NCBI GenBank assembly: GCA_028279555.1
Contig: JANQNO010000005.1
Location: 62,001 to 126,000 of the forward strand
DNA length: 64,000 nucleotides
Reading direction: 5' to 3'
Source: Sphingorhabdus sp.
Lineage (GTDB): Bacteria > Pseudomonadota > Alphaproteobacteria > Sphingomonadales > Sphingomonadaceae
Numbering within the stretch: position 1 is the first letter of the stretch; each line of letters starts with the position of its first letter. Made by a program: the position numbers and the translations under genes. Shown in pieces: positions 44,769-54,256 of the stretch. The notes under the pieces are model-generated. The model saw only the letters and a list, made by a program, of their open reading frames with translations. It did not search any database and was not told where the DNA came from.

Positions 44769-45443
44769 CTACCACCCCTCCCATTTGACCACATCGCTCA
44801 CCGGCGTGCGCGGTCGCTCGAAATTGTTGATCGGATGATCGGCATCGCGGTAGCCGATGGCCATGCCGCAAAAGAAGATATGGTCATCGTCGATATTCAG
44901 CAGCTCGCGCATATAGCTGCCGTAAAGTGCCCAGATTTCCTGCGCGCAGCTATCCAGCTCCTCTTCGCGCAGCAGGATCATGATGGTCTGCAGCCACATG
45001 CCCATGTCGCTCCATTGCGGCGGACCCATATATTTCCTGGTGTAGGTGAAAAGCTGCACCGGTGCGTCAAAACTGTCCCAGTTTTTTTGCATCTGCGCGA
45101 TGCGCCCGGCCTTGTCTTCGCGCGCAAGGCCGATGCTGTCGAACATCGCCTTGCCAACTGCCCGGCGTTGGTCCTCATGGCGGCCAGCCAGCCCCTCGGG
45201 ATAGATCGCATATTCGATATTCTCGCCCAGGGGAGCAGCCTTGGCCTTTTCCTTGATCTTGGCCGTAATCTCCGCAAGCGGCTGGCCGGTCACGATGATG
45301 GCTTCCCAAGGTTGCACATTGCCGCCCGAGGCCGCCAGCTGCGCCTTTTCCAGCACGCGTTCGAGTTTTTCGCGCTCGACAGGCTTATCGATAAACTGCC
45401 GGATGGAACGGCGTGATGTAACGGCTTCGGATGTTTTCATCAT
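44769..45443 (-). CDS. Nitroreductase-family flavoprotein
   Basis: 224 residues with the FMN-binding signature SRRSIRQFIDKPVEREKLERVLEKAQLAASGGNVQPWE and a C-terminal GYRDADHPINNFERPRTPV. Reduces nitro compounds or quinones with NAD(P)H. The first of two adjacent ATGs overlaps the stop of the GNAT gene, so translation is probably coupled. Confidence 0.9.
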   Translation of the reverse strand: MMKTSEAVTSRRSIRQFIDKPVEREKLERVLEKAQLAASGGNVQPWEAIIVTGQPLAEITAKIKEKAKAAPLGENIEYAIYPEGLAGRHEDQRRAVGKAMFDSIGLAREDKAGRIAQMQKNWDSFDAPVQLFTYTRKYMGPPQWSDMGMWLQTIMILLREEELDSCAQEIWALYGSYMRELLNIDDDHIFFCGMAIGYRDADHPINNFERPRTPVSDVVKWEGW

Positions 45444-45895
45444 TTTTCCCATTCGTAGACTATAGAACCACGTTCGGTTTTGTCCGGCAGGCTTCTGTAA
45501 AATGTGTTTGCCTGATCGTCGTCAGCCTCTGCGGCCAGCCAAAGCGGCAATAAATCCATTTCGCCGGCAAAGGCGATCGCTGTTTCCATGATTTTCGTCG
45601 CAACGCCGCGTCGGCGATGGTCTTCATCCACGCCCAGTTCCTGAAGAAACAGGTGGGGCGGCTTGTCAGGATGAAGGAGAATGGTCGCGCTTGCAAAGCC
45701 GACGGCCTCACCGTCAGTATATGCGACCCAAATATAGTCCCGGTCGCTGGTCAAAAAAGCTGTGGTTTGGTCCGGTGTCGGGGGGTGATCAAAAAGGTGA
45801 GATGCTGCGGCGATGAGTTCCTTGTCACCCGGCCCAAGCAGTCGAACGCCTATCTCCTGCTCAGGCGGACCTCCATCCTTGCCATCACTCTTCAT
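45440..45895 (-). CDS. GNAT-family N-acetyltransferase
   Basis: 151 residues. Acetyl-CoA binding motif [25 protein letters not shown], with the preceding strand [18 protein letters not shown]. Substrate unknown. ATG 45895 follows a GGGG and overlaps the cobT stop region; a TTG at 45910 is less likely. Confidence 0.85.
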   Translation of the reverse strand: MKSDGKDGGPPEQEIGVRLLGPGDKELIAAASHLFDHPPTPDQTTAFLTSDRDYIWVAYTDGEAVGFASATILLHPDKPPHLFLQELGVDEDHRRRGVATKIMETAIAFAGEMDLLPLWLAAEADDDQANTFYRSLPDKTERGSIVYEWEK

Positions 45896-47696
45896 CGAAT
45901 AGCCCCGCAAGCTGCTCGATCATCGTGCCGCCGAGCTGTTCTGCATCCATGATCGTCACCGCGCGGCGATAGTAGCGCGTCACATCATGGCCGATGCCGA
46001 TGGCGATCAGCTGCACGGGTGAGCGGCTTTCGATCCATTCGATCACCTTGCGTAAATGCTGCTCCAGATAGCCGCCATTATTGACCGAGAGCGTGCTGTC
46101 ATCGACTGGCGCGCCATCGGAGATCACCATCATGATGCGGCGTTCCTCGGGCCGCGCCATCATCCGGTTATGCGCCCAGAGCAGCGCCTCGCCGTCGATA
46201 TTCTCTTTCAGCAGCCCCTCGCGCATCATCAGCCCCAGATTGCGCTTGGCATGCCGCCAGGGCTCGTCTGCCTTTTTGTAGATGATATGCCGCAGATCAT
46301 TGAGCCGTCCGGGATGGGCAGGGCGGTCCTTGGCCAGCCAGTCTTCACGCGCCTGCCCGCCTTTCCAGGCGCGGGTCGTAAAGCCCAATATCTCGGTCTT
46401 GACGCCGCAGCGTTCCAGCGTGCGCGCCAATATGTCGGCGCTGATCGCCGCAATGGAAATAGGCCGTCCGCGCATCGAGCCTGAATTGTCGATGAGCAGC
46501 GTCACCACCGTGTCGCGAAACTCGGTATCGCGCTCGACCTTGTAGCTCAGCGAATGGCCCGGCGCGACCACGACGCGCGCTAGCCGCGCGGCATCGAGCA
46601 ACCCTTCCTCCTGATCGAAATCCCAGCTCCTGTTCTGCTGCGCCATCAGGCGGCGCTGCAACCGGTTGGCAAGCTTGGTCACCGCGCTTTGCAGCGGCGC
46701 GAGCTGCTGGTCGAGATAGGCGCGGAGCCGGTCGAGTTCTTCCGCGTCGGCGAGCTCGTCTGCGGTGATGATCTCGTCATGCCGGGTGGTCCATACCTTA
46801 TAGTCGGTCGGCGGCGCATTGTCCCAGTTGCGGCGCTGCGGGTTGACGGGCTGCATGCCCTCCTCGCCCATATCGTCCTCGCTGCCTTTCTCGCTGTCCA
46901 TCTCGGACTGCTCGCTCTCGCCATCCTGTTCGTCGCCTTCGCCTTCCTGCTGTTCGGCGCGGGCATCGCTGTCGCCGGCTTCGGCATCTTCGGGGCTTTC
47001 CTGCTCCTCTTCCTGCCCCTCGTCATCTTCGTCATCGGAGCCGTCATCATCGTCGCTAGGATCGATATCGCCGTCGGTCAGCTCGAGATGTTCGAGCATC
47101 GACTGGGTGAGCGCAGCAAAGGCATTTTGGTCATCGAGCGCCATACCGAGTGCATCGAGATCGCCGCCCGCCTTCTCCTCGATCCAGTCGCGCAGCATGG
47201 CCACACCGTCCGTTGCGGCTTCGGGCACCGGCGCACCGGTCAGCCGCTCGCGCACGATCAGCGACAGCGCGGTCGATATCGGCACATCCTCGGCCGATGC
47301 TGCGCGGCTGATCGGGTCGGTGCGCAGCCGCATTTCCAGAGCGTCGGTCAGATTTGCCGCCACACCTTCCATCGCGCGCGCGCCCAAGGCCTCGATCCGC
47401 GCGGTTTCGATCGCATCGAATGCGGCCGCCGCAATCGCTTCGCTGGGGCGCAGCGAAATATGCCGTGCTGCATCATGGTGGCGCAGACGCAGGGCGAAAC
47501 CGTCGGCAAAACCGCGCGCCTCGGCAACCTGATCGGGCGGCAGGCTGCGGCCGGGCATCGGCACTTTCAGATTGTGCCCGCTTTGCGACGGCGCATCGGC
47601 AGTGAAGGCAAGCTCGACCTCCGGCTCCTTGGCAAGCGCGCGCGCTGCGCCTGTCAGCGCAGATTTCAAATCGTCGAGAGGCGTCTTGTCGGCCAT
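45885..47696 (-). CDS. cobT: Cobaltochelatase subunit CobT
   Basis: 603 residues: an N-terminal helical part, a long acidic region ([20 protein letters not shown] and on), and a C-terminal von Willebrand domain with the MIDAS motif [15 protein letters not shown]. With CobS and CobN it inserts cobalt into hydrogenobyrinic acid diamide. No other cobalamin gene is seen here, so a different chelatase or remodelling role is possible. cobS is 3.9 kb away. Confidence 0.93.
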   Translation of the reverse strand: MADKTPLDDLKSALTGAARALAKEPEVELAFTADAPSQSGHNLKVPMPGRSLPPDQVAEARGFADGFALRLRHHDAARHISLRPSEAIAAAAFDAIETARIEALGARAMEGVAANLTDALEMRLRTDPISRAASAEDVPISTALSLIVRERLTGAPVPEAATDGVAMLRDWIEEKAGGDLDALGMALDDQNAFAALTQSMLEHLELTDGDIDPSDDDDGSDDEDDEGQEEEQESPEDAEAGDSDARAEQQEGEGDEQDGESEQSEMDSEKGSEDDMGEEGMQPVNPQRRNWDNAPPTDYKVWTTRHDEIITADELADAEELDRLRAYLDQQLAPLQSAVTKLANRLQRRLMAQQNRSWDFDQEEGLLDAARLARVVVAPGHSLSYKVERDTEFRDTVVTLLIDNSGSMRGRPISIAAISADILARTLERCGVKTEILGFTTRAWKGGQAREDWLAKDRPAHPGRLNDLRHIIYKKADEPWRHAKRNLGLMMREGLLKENIDGEALLWAHNRMMARPEERRIMMVISDGAPVDDSTLSVNNGGYLEQHLRKVIEWIESRSPVQLIAIGIGHDVTRYYRRAVTIMDAEQLGGTMIEQLAGLFDEE

Positions 47697-47760
47697 TGCG
47701 CTTCACTAAGCGCAATGCAGCAGCGATGGAAAGATCAAATTTGAACAGGCTTTGATGCCG

Positions 47761-48102
47761 TCAGTCGAAAACCGTTACGCGGCCTTTGCGGATATAGCCC
47801 TTCTCGATCATCTCCTTGCGGTAGTCCTTGCGCGCGTCGGCAAGCTCGTGGTTATATTCTTTCCATGCCTGCCGTCGGTCCTTGGCGTCCTTGGCATCGT
47901 CCAGATCCTTGCGCAGTTCATTCTCCGCCTCCTGCACGTCGGACAGATAGTCATACCAGTAATTGTTGCGCACACCGGCGATGGGCTTGGTCAGTATCTT
48001 GGTGTGCTGGTGCTTGCCGGGATGCGCCTTTAAGCCGGGCGCTATTCCGCCAGCCAGCGAGAAACCGCCTGCCGTAACGGCCAACGCAACGACCAGTTTC
48101 AT
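47761..48102 (-). CDS. Secreted, highly charged helical protein
   Basis: 113 residues. Signal peptide (MKLVVALAVTAGGFSLAGG) then a His/Lys patch (KAHPGKHQHTK) and a charged helix (QEAENELRKDLDDAKDAKDRRQAWKEYNHELADARKDYRKEM). AAGGA before ATG 48102 decides the start. Function unknown. Confidence 0.75.
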   Translation of the reverse strand: MKLVVALAVTAGGFSLAGGIAPGLKAHPGKHQHTKILTKPIAGVRNNYWYDYLSDVQEAENELRKDLDDAKDAKDRRQAWKEYNHELADARKDYRKEMIEKGYIRKGRVTVFD

Positions 48103-48223
48103 GAAATTCCTTGGATAAATCACAGCCAATCTCCTGTCATTCGACTCGCCCCCGAAAGCGAAACTGCCGCATCAGCCTGTCGGCGAGATGAATGAGACTG
48201 GCGAGTCCCCGCCAGGGCGCGCG

Positions 48224-50500
48224 TCAATTGCGGTCAGCGGATTCGTCTTCGCGCGGACCAACATCGATCCCGTCGCGGCCCAGACGGATGTCGAGCGGAA
48301 CCCCTTCGATATCGGTCTGTATGGTCACGCCATCCTCGGGATCGAGCCGGATTCCGGCATCACCGATATTCACCTCGTCGGGCAGGTCAGGGATTTCCGG
48401 CAAGTCCAGCTTCTCAATGGGATCATCGGCCTTGGGTGCCGGTTTCGGCCGTGCGGGTCTGGAAGGAGTTTTGATCCCGAGCGCGCTGTTCATGAAATCG
48501 CGCCAGATCCGTGCCGGGATGGTTCCGCCATTGACGCCGCGGAGCGGGCTGTTGTCGTCATTGCCGACCCAAACGCCGACGACCAGATCGCCGGCATAGC
48601 CGACAAAAATCGCATCACGGCTATCCTGGCTGGTTCCGGTCTTGCCATAATTGGCGATTTTAAGGCGCGCATTGCGGCCCGTCCCGCTATTGACCGCATA
48701 GCGCAGCATTTCTTCCATATCGCCAAGCACGCGGCTGTCAAAGCTGCGCTCGGGCGCGAACAGCCAGTCGAACCAGCCTTCCTCTTCGGCTTCAAAGGCG
48801 CGGGCTTTGACCGGGTAGCTGTCCGCCGCCAGCGCGGCATAGGCGCTTGTCAGTTCCAGCAGTGTGGTGGTCGAACTGCCGAGCGCAATGCTGGGATCGC
48901 CCTTGGGTAGCTTGGCCGAAATGCCGAGGTCGCGGGCGCTGCGGATGACGGCATCATCGCCGACCCGGTTGAACAGCCGCACGGCGGCAACATTGCTGGA
49001 TTGCGCAAAGGCCTCTTTCAGCGTGATCTCCCCGCGATAGCGGCCGCGCGCATTTTTGGGGCGGTAGCTGCCTGCCGTTATTTCGCTGTCATCGACCATG
49101 CTGCCTGGGCGCATGCCCGATTGCAGGGCCGCCAGATAGACGAACAGTTTGAAGGTGGAGCCGGGTTGCCGCTTGGCCTGCGTAGCCCGGTTGAATGCGG
49201 ATTTGGCATAATTGCGCCCGCCCACCATGGCGACCACTTCGCCGGTCGGTCTCATCGCGACAAGCGCAACCTGCGCCTTGCCCAGCCCGGCCCGTCCGAT
49301 CGCGCGCCGCGCCGCTTTTTGCAGATCGGCATCAAGCGTGGTGGCAATTGTCTGCTTGCTATAACCAAATTCTTCGCGCGCCCGCGCCTGCGGCATCGCC
49401 CAGTCGGCAAAGTAGGTGCCCGTCGGGAGGGTATTGCGGGTGCGCACATCGATCTCGGCGCGCGGCAGCCGGCCGGCTTCGGCCTCGCTCATAAATCCGG
49501 CGTCGACCATCGCATTTTTGACGAGCGCAGCCCGCTTGCGTGCAGCGGATATGTTCTTGGTCGGGGCCAGGCGGGAAGGGGCCTGCACCAGCCCAGCGAG
49601 CATCATGGCCTGCTCCGGTTTCAGCCTTTCGGGCTGGCGGTAGAAATAATGCAGGCTGGCGGCGCGCAGCCCGTAAACATTGTCGCCGAAATAGGCGTTG
49701 GAGAGATAGCGTTCGAGGATTTCGTCCTTGCTCAGCCGCGCTTCCAGCCAGAAGGCGATCAGCATCTCGCGCGCTTTCCGGGTCAAGGTACGCTCGGGCG
49801 TCAGGAAGGTGAATTTCGCCAGCTGCTGGGTGATAGTGCTGCCACCGCCAACCCCTTTGAAGAGTGCGCGCGCCAGCCCGCGCGGATCGATGCCGAGATG
49901 CGAATAGAAGCGGCGATCCTCTATTGCCAGGAAGGCGTTGACGACATGCGGCGGCAATTCATCGATCTCGACCGGCTCGTCGACAACCGCACCATTGCGC
50001 GCGATTGGCGTGCCGTCGCTCGCGGTCAGTGTGATCTGCGGCGGGGCAATCGGTTGCAGCGATTTGGAAAGCGGCGCAGTGATCGCCAGCCAGAGCAGCA
50101 TGACAAGGAAAAGCAGGAAGAGCGCGCCGAGGCCGCGTGAAAACCACCACCAGCGCGAGCGTTTGGGCTTGGCGGGCGGATCATCGAAGGCAGGCGAGCC
50201 GTTATAGCCGCCCTCAGGCGCAACATAAGCCTCCCGGGGCGCGTCGGCCTCGCCCTTTTCCCAGCCGATGCTGCTATAGCCGCTGTCAGATTTTGCCTTC
50301 TTGCCGAACGGCCACCAGCTGCGTTTGGGCGAAGGCGTTTCGAAGGCATCATCGTCATCATCGCCCCACTTCGATTGCAGATACTGCGCATAGCCCTGCG
50401 CATCGAATTTCTGCGCGCGCGATTTCCCGAATGGCCACCAGCGCCGTGTGCCGGAGGGCTCGTCATCGGGATCGTGATAGGACTGCGTGCGGTCGTGCAT
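48224..50500 (-). CDS. Class A penicillin-binding protein, PBP1A type
   Basis: 758 residues. A long cytoplasmic N-terminus of about 120 residues with the motif WWPFGK twice (21-26, 62-67), one membrane helix (about 124-141), a GT51 glycosyltransferase domain (AFLAIEDRRFYSHLGIDPRG, GGSTITQQLAK) and a transpeptidase domain with GSTFK, SSN and YGKTGTSQD. Polymerises and cross-links peptidoglycan. The repeated WWPFGK is unusual. Confidence 0.95.
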   Translation of the reverse strand: MHDRTQSYHDPDDEPSGTRRWWPFGKSRAQKFDAQGYAQYLQSKWGDDDDDAFETPSPKRSWWPFGKKAKSDSGYSSIGWEKGEADAPREAYVAPEGGYNGSPAFDDPPAKPKRSRWWWFSRGLGALFLLFLVMLLWLAITAPLSKSLQPIAPPQITLTASDGTPIARNGAVVDEPVEIDELPPHVVNAFLAIEDRRFYSHLGIDPRGLARALFKGVGGGSTITQQLAKFTFLTPERTLTRKAREMLIAFWLEARLSKDEILERYLSNAYFGDNVYGLRAASLHYFYRQPERLKPEQAMMLAGLVQAPSRLAPTKNISAARKRAALVKNAMVDAGFMSEAEAGRLPRAEIDVRTRNTLPTGTYFADWAMPQARAREEFGYSKQTIATTLDADLQKAARRAIGRAGLGKAQVALVAMRPTGEVVAMVGGRNYAKSAFNRATQAKRQPGSTFKLFVYLAALQSGMRPGSMVDDSEITAGSYRPKNARGRYRGEITLKEAFAQSSNVAAVRLFNRVGDDAVIRSARDLGISAKLPKGDPSIALGSSTTTLLELTSAYAALAADSYPVKARAFEAEEEGWFDWLFAPERSFDSRVLGDMEEMLRYAVNSGTGRNARLKIANYGKTGTSQDSRDAIFVGYAGDLVVGVWVGNDDNSPLRGVNGGTIPARIWRDFMNSALGIKTPSRPARPKPAPKADDPIEKLDLPEIPDLPDEVNIGDAGIRLDPEDGVTIQTDIEGVPLDIRLGRDGIDVGPREDESADRN

Positions 50501-50544
50501 CGATTTACTGTATTAGCAACATAAGACGGCAAAGGCGAGAATTA

Positions 50545-50949
50545 TTAGGCGCTTTTCTCTATATGCTGCCTGAACCAGTCGGTCATTTCTTCTTCGCTGA
50601 GTTTGCCTGCAGCCAACTGTTGCATCACCCAGGTTGCATCAGCCTTGTCGAAATTCAGAGTCAGTCCGTTGAGCATCAGGAACAAGCGTGCAAGCACCCA
50701 TGATGTACGTTTGTTGCCATCGATAAAAGGGTGGTTGCGTGCCAGACCATAGGCATAGCTCGCGGCGAGGCTTGCCCAATCGTCATCTCCATAATTCCAC
50801 TTGTTTATGGGACGAGCGAGCGCCGATTCGAGGAGCGTTTCATCGCGCACGCCGCCTGGCCCACCATGCTCGGCAAGCTGTCGGTCATGGATGGCGATGG
50901 CATCTTTGGCATCGAGCCAATGCGGCTCCACCCTGTCCGCATCCGTCAT
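50545..50949 (-). CDS. doc: Doc/Fic-type toxin
   Basis: 134 residues. Fic motif HPFIDGNKRT (73-82), Doc variant with Lys in place of the second Gly, which in phage P1 Doc phosphorylates EF-Tu. The start overlaps the stop of the antitoxin gene by four bases. Confidence 0.93.
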   Translation of the reverse strand: MTDADRVEPHWLDAKDAIAIHDRQLAEHGGPGGVRDETLLESALARPINKWNYGDDDWASLAASYAYGLARNHPFIDGNKRTSWVLARLFLMLNGLTLNFDKADATWVMQQLAAGKLSEEEMTDWFRQHIEKSA

Positions 50950-51173
50950 TTTGCCAGTTCGCGCAGGATATCCCGATCTTCGCGCATGATCTTTTCGGCC
51001 AATTCCATCTTTGCAGCAAATTCCGGGTCGTGCGCTGTCAAATGCACTCCATCTGGAGTATCACTCAGATGCAACTCATCGCCAGCCTCGACCCGGAGTT
51101 TGGCCAGCACTTCTTTTGGTAGTACGACCCCCGAGCTGTTGCCGATTTTCACTATTTTGAGCGGTTTGTTCAT
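50946..51173 (-). CDS. AbrB/MazE-type antitoxin
   Basis: 75 residues with a swapped-hairpin DNA-binding fold: KIVKIGNSSGVVLPKEVLAKLRVEAGDELHLSD. It should neutralise the Doc toxin and repress its own promoter. No Shine-Dalgarno; the promoter places transcription start at or next to the ATG. Confidence 0.92.
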   Translation of the reverse strand: MNKPLKIVKIGNSSGVVLPKEVLAKLRVEAGDELHLSDTPDGVHLTAHDPEFAAKMELAEKIMREDRDILRELAK

Positions 51174-51174
51174 A

Positions 51175-51207
51175 CAAGCGTTATAACATGCTTGGTGATT
51201 CTGTCAA
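51175..51207 (-). promoter_or_regulatory. Promoter and operator-like palindrome of the toxin-antitoxin pair
   Basis: Leftward: TTGACA (51202-51207), 16 bases, TATAAC (51180-51185). CAAGC at 51175-51179 and GCTTG at 51190-51194 form an inverted repeat around the -10. The start codon at 51173 is seven bases beyond the -10, so the transcript may be leaderless. Confidence 0.78.
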
Positions 51208-51581
51208 TGCGCAGACCATTGATCATGAACTCGATTTAGCTCTTCGATCCAAAATGCAGTCTGGTCTTGAAACTCACGGCCACGGCTCTCAGCCAATTCA
51301 AAAAACCCCGATCCAGGTTGTTGTTCATCTGTCTTGTGAACAACGACTACAGTTGTCAGACCCAAGCCGCTGCTATCATCTTCACTGGCTATCTCGCCGA
51401 GAAAATGATCAAGCCTAGGGTCGTGTGCTTGCAAATCAATACTATGAATTCTAGCGACAAGTTCGGAATAGGCAATTGTGCCTCTATTTTTGGCCACCTG
51501 ATACATTATCTTTCGAGCTTCGCCTTTGGCATGTTCCCAACAGGCATTGTCGAATCCATGATTGAAGTTCTCTTTCTCCAT
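51204..51581 (-). CDS. Conserved protein of unknown function
   Basis: 125 residues: WEHAKGEARKIMYQVAKNRGTIAYSELVARI then DPRLDHFLGEIASEDDSSGLGLTTVVVVHKTDEQQPGSGFFELAE. The pattern GEIS..E...G.G.L..VVVHK...PG.GFFELA recurs in bacterial proteins of unknown function that I have seen near nuclease-like genes. Start ATG 51581 by the conserved N-terminus. It separates cobS from the toxin-antitoxin pair. Confidence 0.72.
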   Translation of the reverse strand: MEKENFNHGFDNACWEHAKGEARKIMYQVAKNRGTIAYSELVARIHSIDLQAHDPRLDHFLGEIASEDDSSGLGLTTVVVVHKTDEQQPGSGFFELAESRGREFQDQTAFWIEELNRVHDQWSAH

Positions 51582-51586
51582 CTCAA

Positions 51587-52579
51587 CTACGCCGTCCCCA
51601 CGACACTTTCCGGCAGATCCTTGCCAAATACCCGCTGGTAATATTCGGCGACCATCATCCGCTCCGCCTCGTCGCATTTATTGAGGAATGACAGGCGGAA
51701 GGCAAAGCCCATATCCTTGAAAATCGCGGCATTCTGCGCCCAGGTGATCACGGTGCGCGGGCTCATCACGGTCGAGATATCGCCATTTATGAAGCCTTCG
51801 CGGGTCAGCTCTGCGACCTTGACCATATCGGCCACGACTTCGGGGTCGGCACCCTCGGCCTTGGCCAGCACGATCTCGCTTTCGGTCTGTGCCGGCAGAT
51901 AGTTGAGCCCGACGACGATGTTCCAGCGGTCCATCTGCCCCTGGTTGATTTGCTGCGTGCCATGATACAGCCCGCTGGTATCGCCCAGGCCCACAGTGTT
52001 GGCAGTCGAAAAAAGCCGGAACCAGGGATTGGGCCGGATTACGCGGTTCTGGTCGAGCAGGGTCAGCTTGCCCTCGGTTTCCAGCACGCGCTGGATCACG
52101 AACATCACATCGGGCCGGCCGGCGTCATACTCGTCAAAAACCAGCGCCGTGGGTGTTTGCAATGCCCAGGGAAGGAGCCCTTCGCGAAACTCGGTTACCT
52201 GCTGACCGTCGCGCAGCACGATGGCATCGCGGCCGATCAAGTCGATCCGGCTGATATGCGCATCCAGATTGATGCGGATGCAGGGCCATTTCAGGCGCGC
52301 GGCCACCTGCTCGATATGCGTCGATTTTCCGGTGCCGTGATAGCCCTGGATCATCACTCTGCGGTTATGCGCAAAGCCCGCGCAGATGGCGAGCGTGGTA
52401 TCGGGATCGAAGACATAGCTCTCGTCGAAATCGGGAACGCGCTCGTCGGCTTCGGAAAAGGCCGGGCATTCCATGTCGACATCGATGCCGAAAACATCGC
52501 GCACGCTGACCTTGGTATCTGGCGCGTCCATCAGGGTCGTTCCGCTGGTGCCTGCGGAAATGTTCGGAATGTCGGTCAT
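51587..52579 (-). CDS. cobS: Cobaltochelatase subunit CobS
   Basis: 330 residues, AAA+ ATPase with Walker [22 protein letters not shown] and Walker [14 protein letters not shown], and the CobS-typical N-terminus [27 protein letters not shown]. Works with CobT to drive metal insertion. ATG 52579 matches the family's start (MTDIPN...); ATG 52621 would add 14 residues. Confidence 0.92.
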   Translation of the reverse strand: MTDIPNISAGTSGTTLMDAPDTKVSVRDVFGIDVDMECPAFSEADERVPDFDESYVFDPDTTLAICAGFAHNRRVMIQGYHGTGKSTHIEQVAARLKWPCIRINLDAHISRIDLIGRDAIVLRDGQQVTEFREGLLPWALQTPTALVFDEYDAGRPDVMFVIQRVLETEGKLTLLDQNRVIRPNPWFRLFSTANTVGLGDTSGLYHGTQQINQGQMDRWNIVVGLNYLPAQTESEIVLAKAEGADPEVVADMVKVAELTREGFINGDISTVMSPRTVITWAQNAAIFKDMGFAFRLSFLNKCDEAERMMVAEYYQRVFGKDLPESVVGTA

Positions 52580-52667
52580 CGGGTTTCGGCTCTGATTGGT
52601 CGTGTCATATTTGTGTGGCATTGCCTTAAGCACTAAGATGGATGCGAGTCGAGAGGGAGATGGATTT

Positions 52668-53408
52668 ATGGCCTATTTGCAGGGTTTCCTGGCACCGGTG
52701 CCTGAAGGCAACAAGGATGCCTACAAAAAAATGGCAAGTGATGTCGTGCCGCTATTCACCGATTACGGTGCGCAGCGGATCGTCGAATGCTGGGGCGTAG
52801 AGGTGCCGCGCGGCGAAAACACCGATATGTATCGAGCGGTCAACGCCGAAGACGGCGACGGGATCATCTTTTCCTGGATCGACTATGATTCCGAAGAAGC
52901 CTTCAAAAAGGGACATGACAGCATGATGCAGGATGAGCGCATGAAAGACGCGCCGGAAAATCCGCCTTTCGATGGCATGCGGATGATCTATGCCGGTTTC
53001 GACCAGCTTGGCGAAAGCGGCGCAGCGGGCGGCGCGGGTTATGTGCAGGGCTATGTTGCGCCGGTTCCCGCGGCAAAGAAAGCGGCCTATGCAGATATGT
53101 GCGAGACGATGCGGCAGGTGGCGATCGATGCAGGCGCGCTCCATGCCGTCGATTCCTGGGCGGAGAATATCGAGGACGGGAAGGTGACCGATTTCAAACA
53201 AGCGGTGCAGGCCGAGGACGGCGAAGCCGTGGCTTTCGGCTATGTCGAATGGCCCTCGCAGGAGGCGTTCCAGCAGGGCATGGCGAAGATGCAGGCCGAT
53301 AAGCGCATGCCGGGGCCGGGCAGCGACATGCCGCTCGATGGAAAAAGGCTGATCTTCGGCGGTTTCGAAGTGTTGATGGATACGAATGAGGATAAAGGAA
53401 ATGGCTAA
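52668..53408 (+). CDS. Tandem DUF1428 protein
   Basis: 246 residues made of two DUF1428 (YbaA-like) domains: residues about 1-117 ([22 protein letters not shown] ... [13 protein letters not shown]) and 126-240 ([21 protein letters not shown] ... [13 protein letters not shown]). Single-domain relatives are about 115 residues. The fold is a ferredoxin-like dimer; here both halves are in one chain. GAGGGAGATGG precedes ATG 52668. Confidence 0.87.
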   Translation: MAYLQGFLAPVPEGNKDAYKKMASDVVPLFTDYGAQRIVECWGVEVPRGENTDMYRAVNAEDGDGIIFSWIDYDSEEAFKKGHDSMMQDERMKDAPENPPFDGMRMIYAGFDQLGESGAAGGAGYVQGYVAPVPAAKKAAYADMCETMRQVAIDAGALHAVDSWAENIEDGKVTDFKQAVQAEDGEAVAFGYVEWPSQEAFQQGMAKMQADKRMPGPGSDMPLDGKRLIFGGFEVLMDTNEDKGNG

Positions 53409-53581
53409 CAAGCATATCGTCTTTTCCTGGGTGATCTGGCCCGGCAGGGAAACCTGCCAAAAGGCGGAAAAACCATGCAGCAAAATGAGGAAATGGAGCC
53501 GCCGGAGGAAATCCTTTTGCCGGCAAAAGGCTGATCTGGGGCGGATTTACGCCAATCTATACGCTAGGCAGAAAGGAATGA
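53401..53581 (+). pseudogene. Frameshifted remnant of a third DUF1428 half-domain
   Basis: Three consecutive frames carry consecutive pieces of a DUF1428 C-terminal half: [20 protein letters not shown] (frame of 53401), TMQQNEEMEPPEE (frame of 53475), PFAGKRLIWGGFTPIYTLG (frame of 53513), ending at TGA 53579. One missing base in the AAAAA run near 53470 and one near 53512 would restore a 60-residue frame. The start of a DUF1428 domain is missing. Could be decay or, less likely, sequencing error in homopolymers. Confidence 0.78.
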
Positions 53582-53585
53582 CGCG

Positions 53586-54245
53586 ATGACCGTTACGATC
53601 ACCGCGTTCAAATGGGTCCCTGAATTCGCCCGCGGTTTCGTCCGCGATCTTCGGCCCCGCTGGGCCTGCGAGGAAATCGGGCTGGCTTATGAGGAACGCC
53701 TGATCGGTCAGGAGGAGCAGGCGTCAGCGAGCTACCGGGCCGAGCAGCCCTGGGGCCAGGTGCCGGTACTGCAAGATGATGGAGTCCACCTGTTTGAAAG
53801 TGGCGCGATCCTGATGCATCTCGGCGAGAAGGACGAACGGTTGCTGCCTGCCGATCTTGAGGCGCGTGCACACACAATCAGCTGGCTTTTCGCTGCGTTC
53901 AACAGCATCGAGCCGTGGGTGTTTGAACTCGGCACGATCATGCTGTTCGCCGAGGGAGAGGAATGGGCAGAATTGCGCAAGCCCAGCCTTCTGGAAACGC
54001 TTGACGAGCGGCTCGACGGACTGGCGGATGCGCTGGGTGACAAGGATTATCTGGTCGGCGACTTCACTGTCGCGGATATCGCCATGTCTTCAGCACTTCG
54101 CGAACTCGAGCGCACGACATTGCTCTCGGAGCGTCCTATTCTCGCCGCCTATGTCGAACGCTGCACGGCACGGGAAGGGTTCAAGAAAGCAATGGCCGAT
54201 CAGCTTGCCGCCTTTGACAGACATGAGCCCGCAACAACAAATTAA
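53586..54245 (+). CDS. Glutathione S-transferase
   Basis: 219 residues. N-terminal thioredoxin-like part (RWACEEIGLAYEERLI ... WGQVPVLQDDGVHLFESGAILMHLGE, the cis-Pro and ES glutathione-binding residues) and helical C-terminal part with VGDFTVADIAMSSAL. Conjugates glutathione to electrophiles. Five bases after the DUF1428 remnant. Confidence 0.92.
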   Translation: MTVTITAFKWVPEFARGFVRDLRPRWACEEIGLAYEERLIGQEEQASASYRAEQPWGQVPVLQDDGVHLFESGAILMHLGEKDERLLPADLEARAHTISWLFAAFNSIEPWVFELGTIMLFAEGEEWAELRKPSLLETLDERLDGLADALGDKDYLVGDFTVADIAMSSALRELERTTLLSERPILAAYVERCTAREGFKKAMADQLAAFDRHEPATTN

Positions 54246-54256
54246 GGAGAGGTCAA

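Noticed and set aside
45885..52579. Cobalamin riboswitch linked to cobS or cobT
   Set aside because: No B12-box-like sequence (GCCACTG) was seen in front of either gene, and both lie inside leftward runs.
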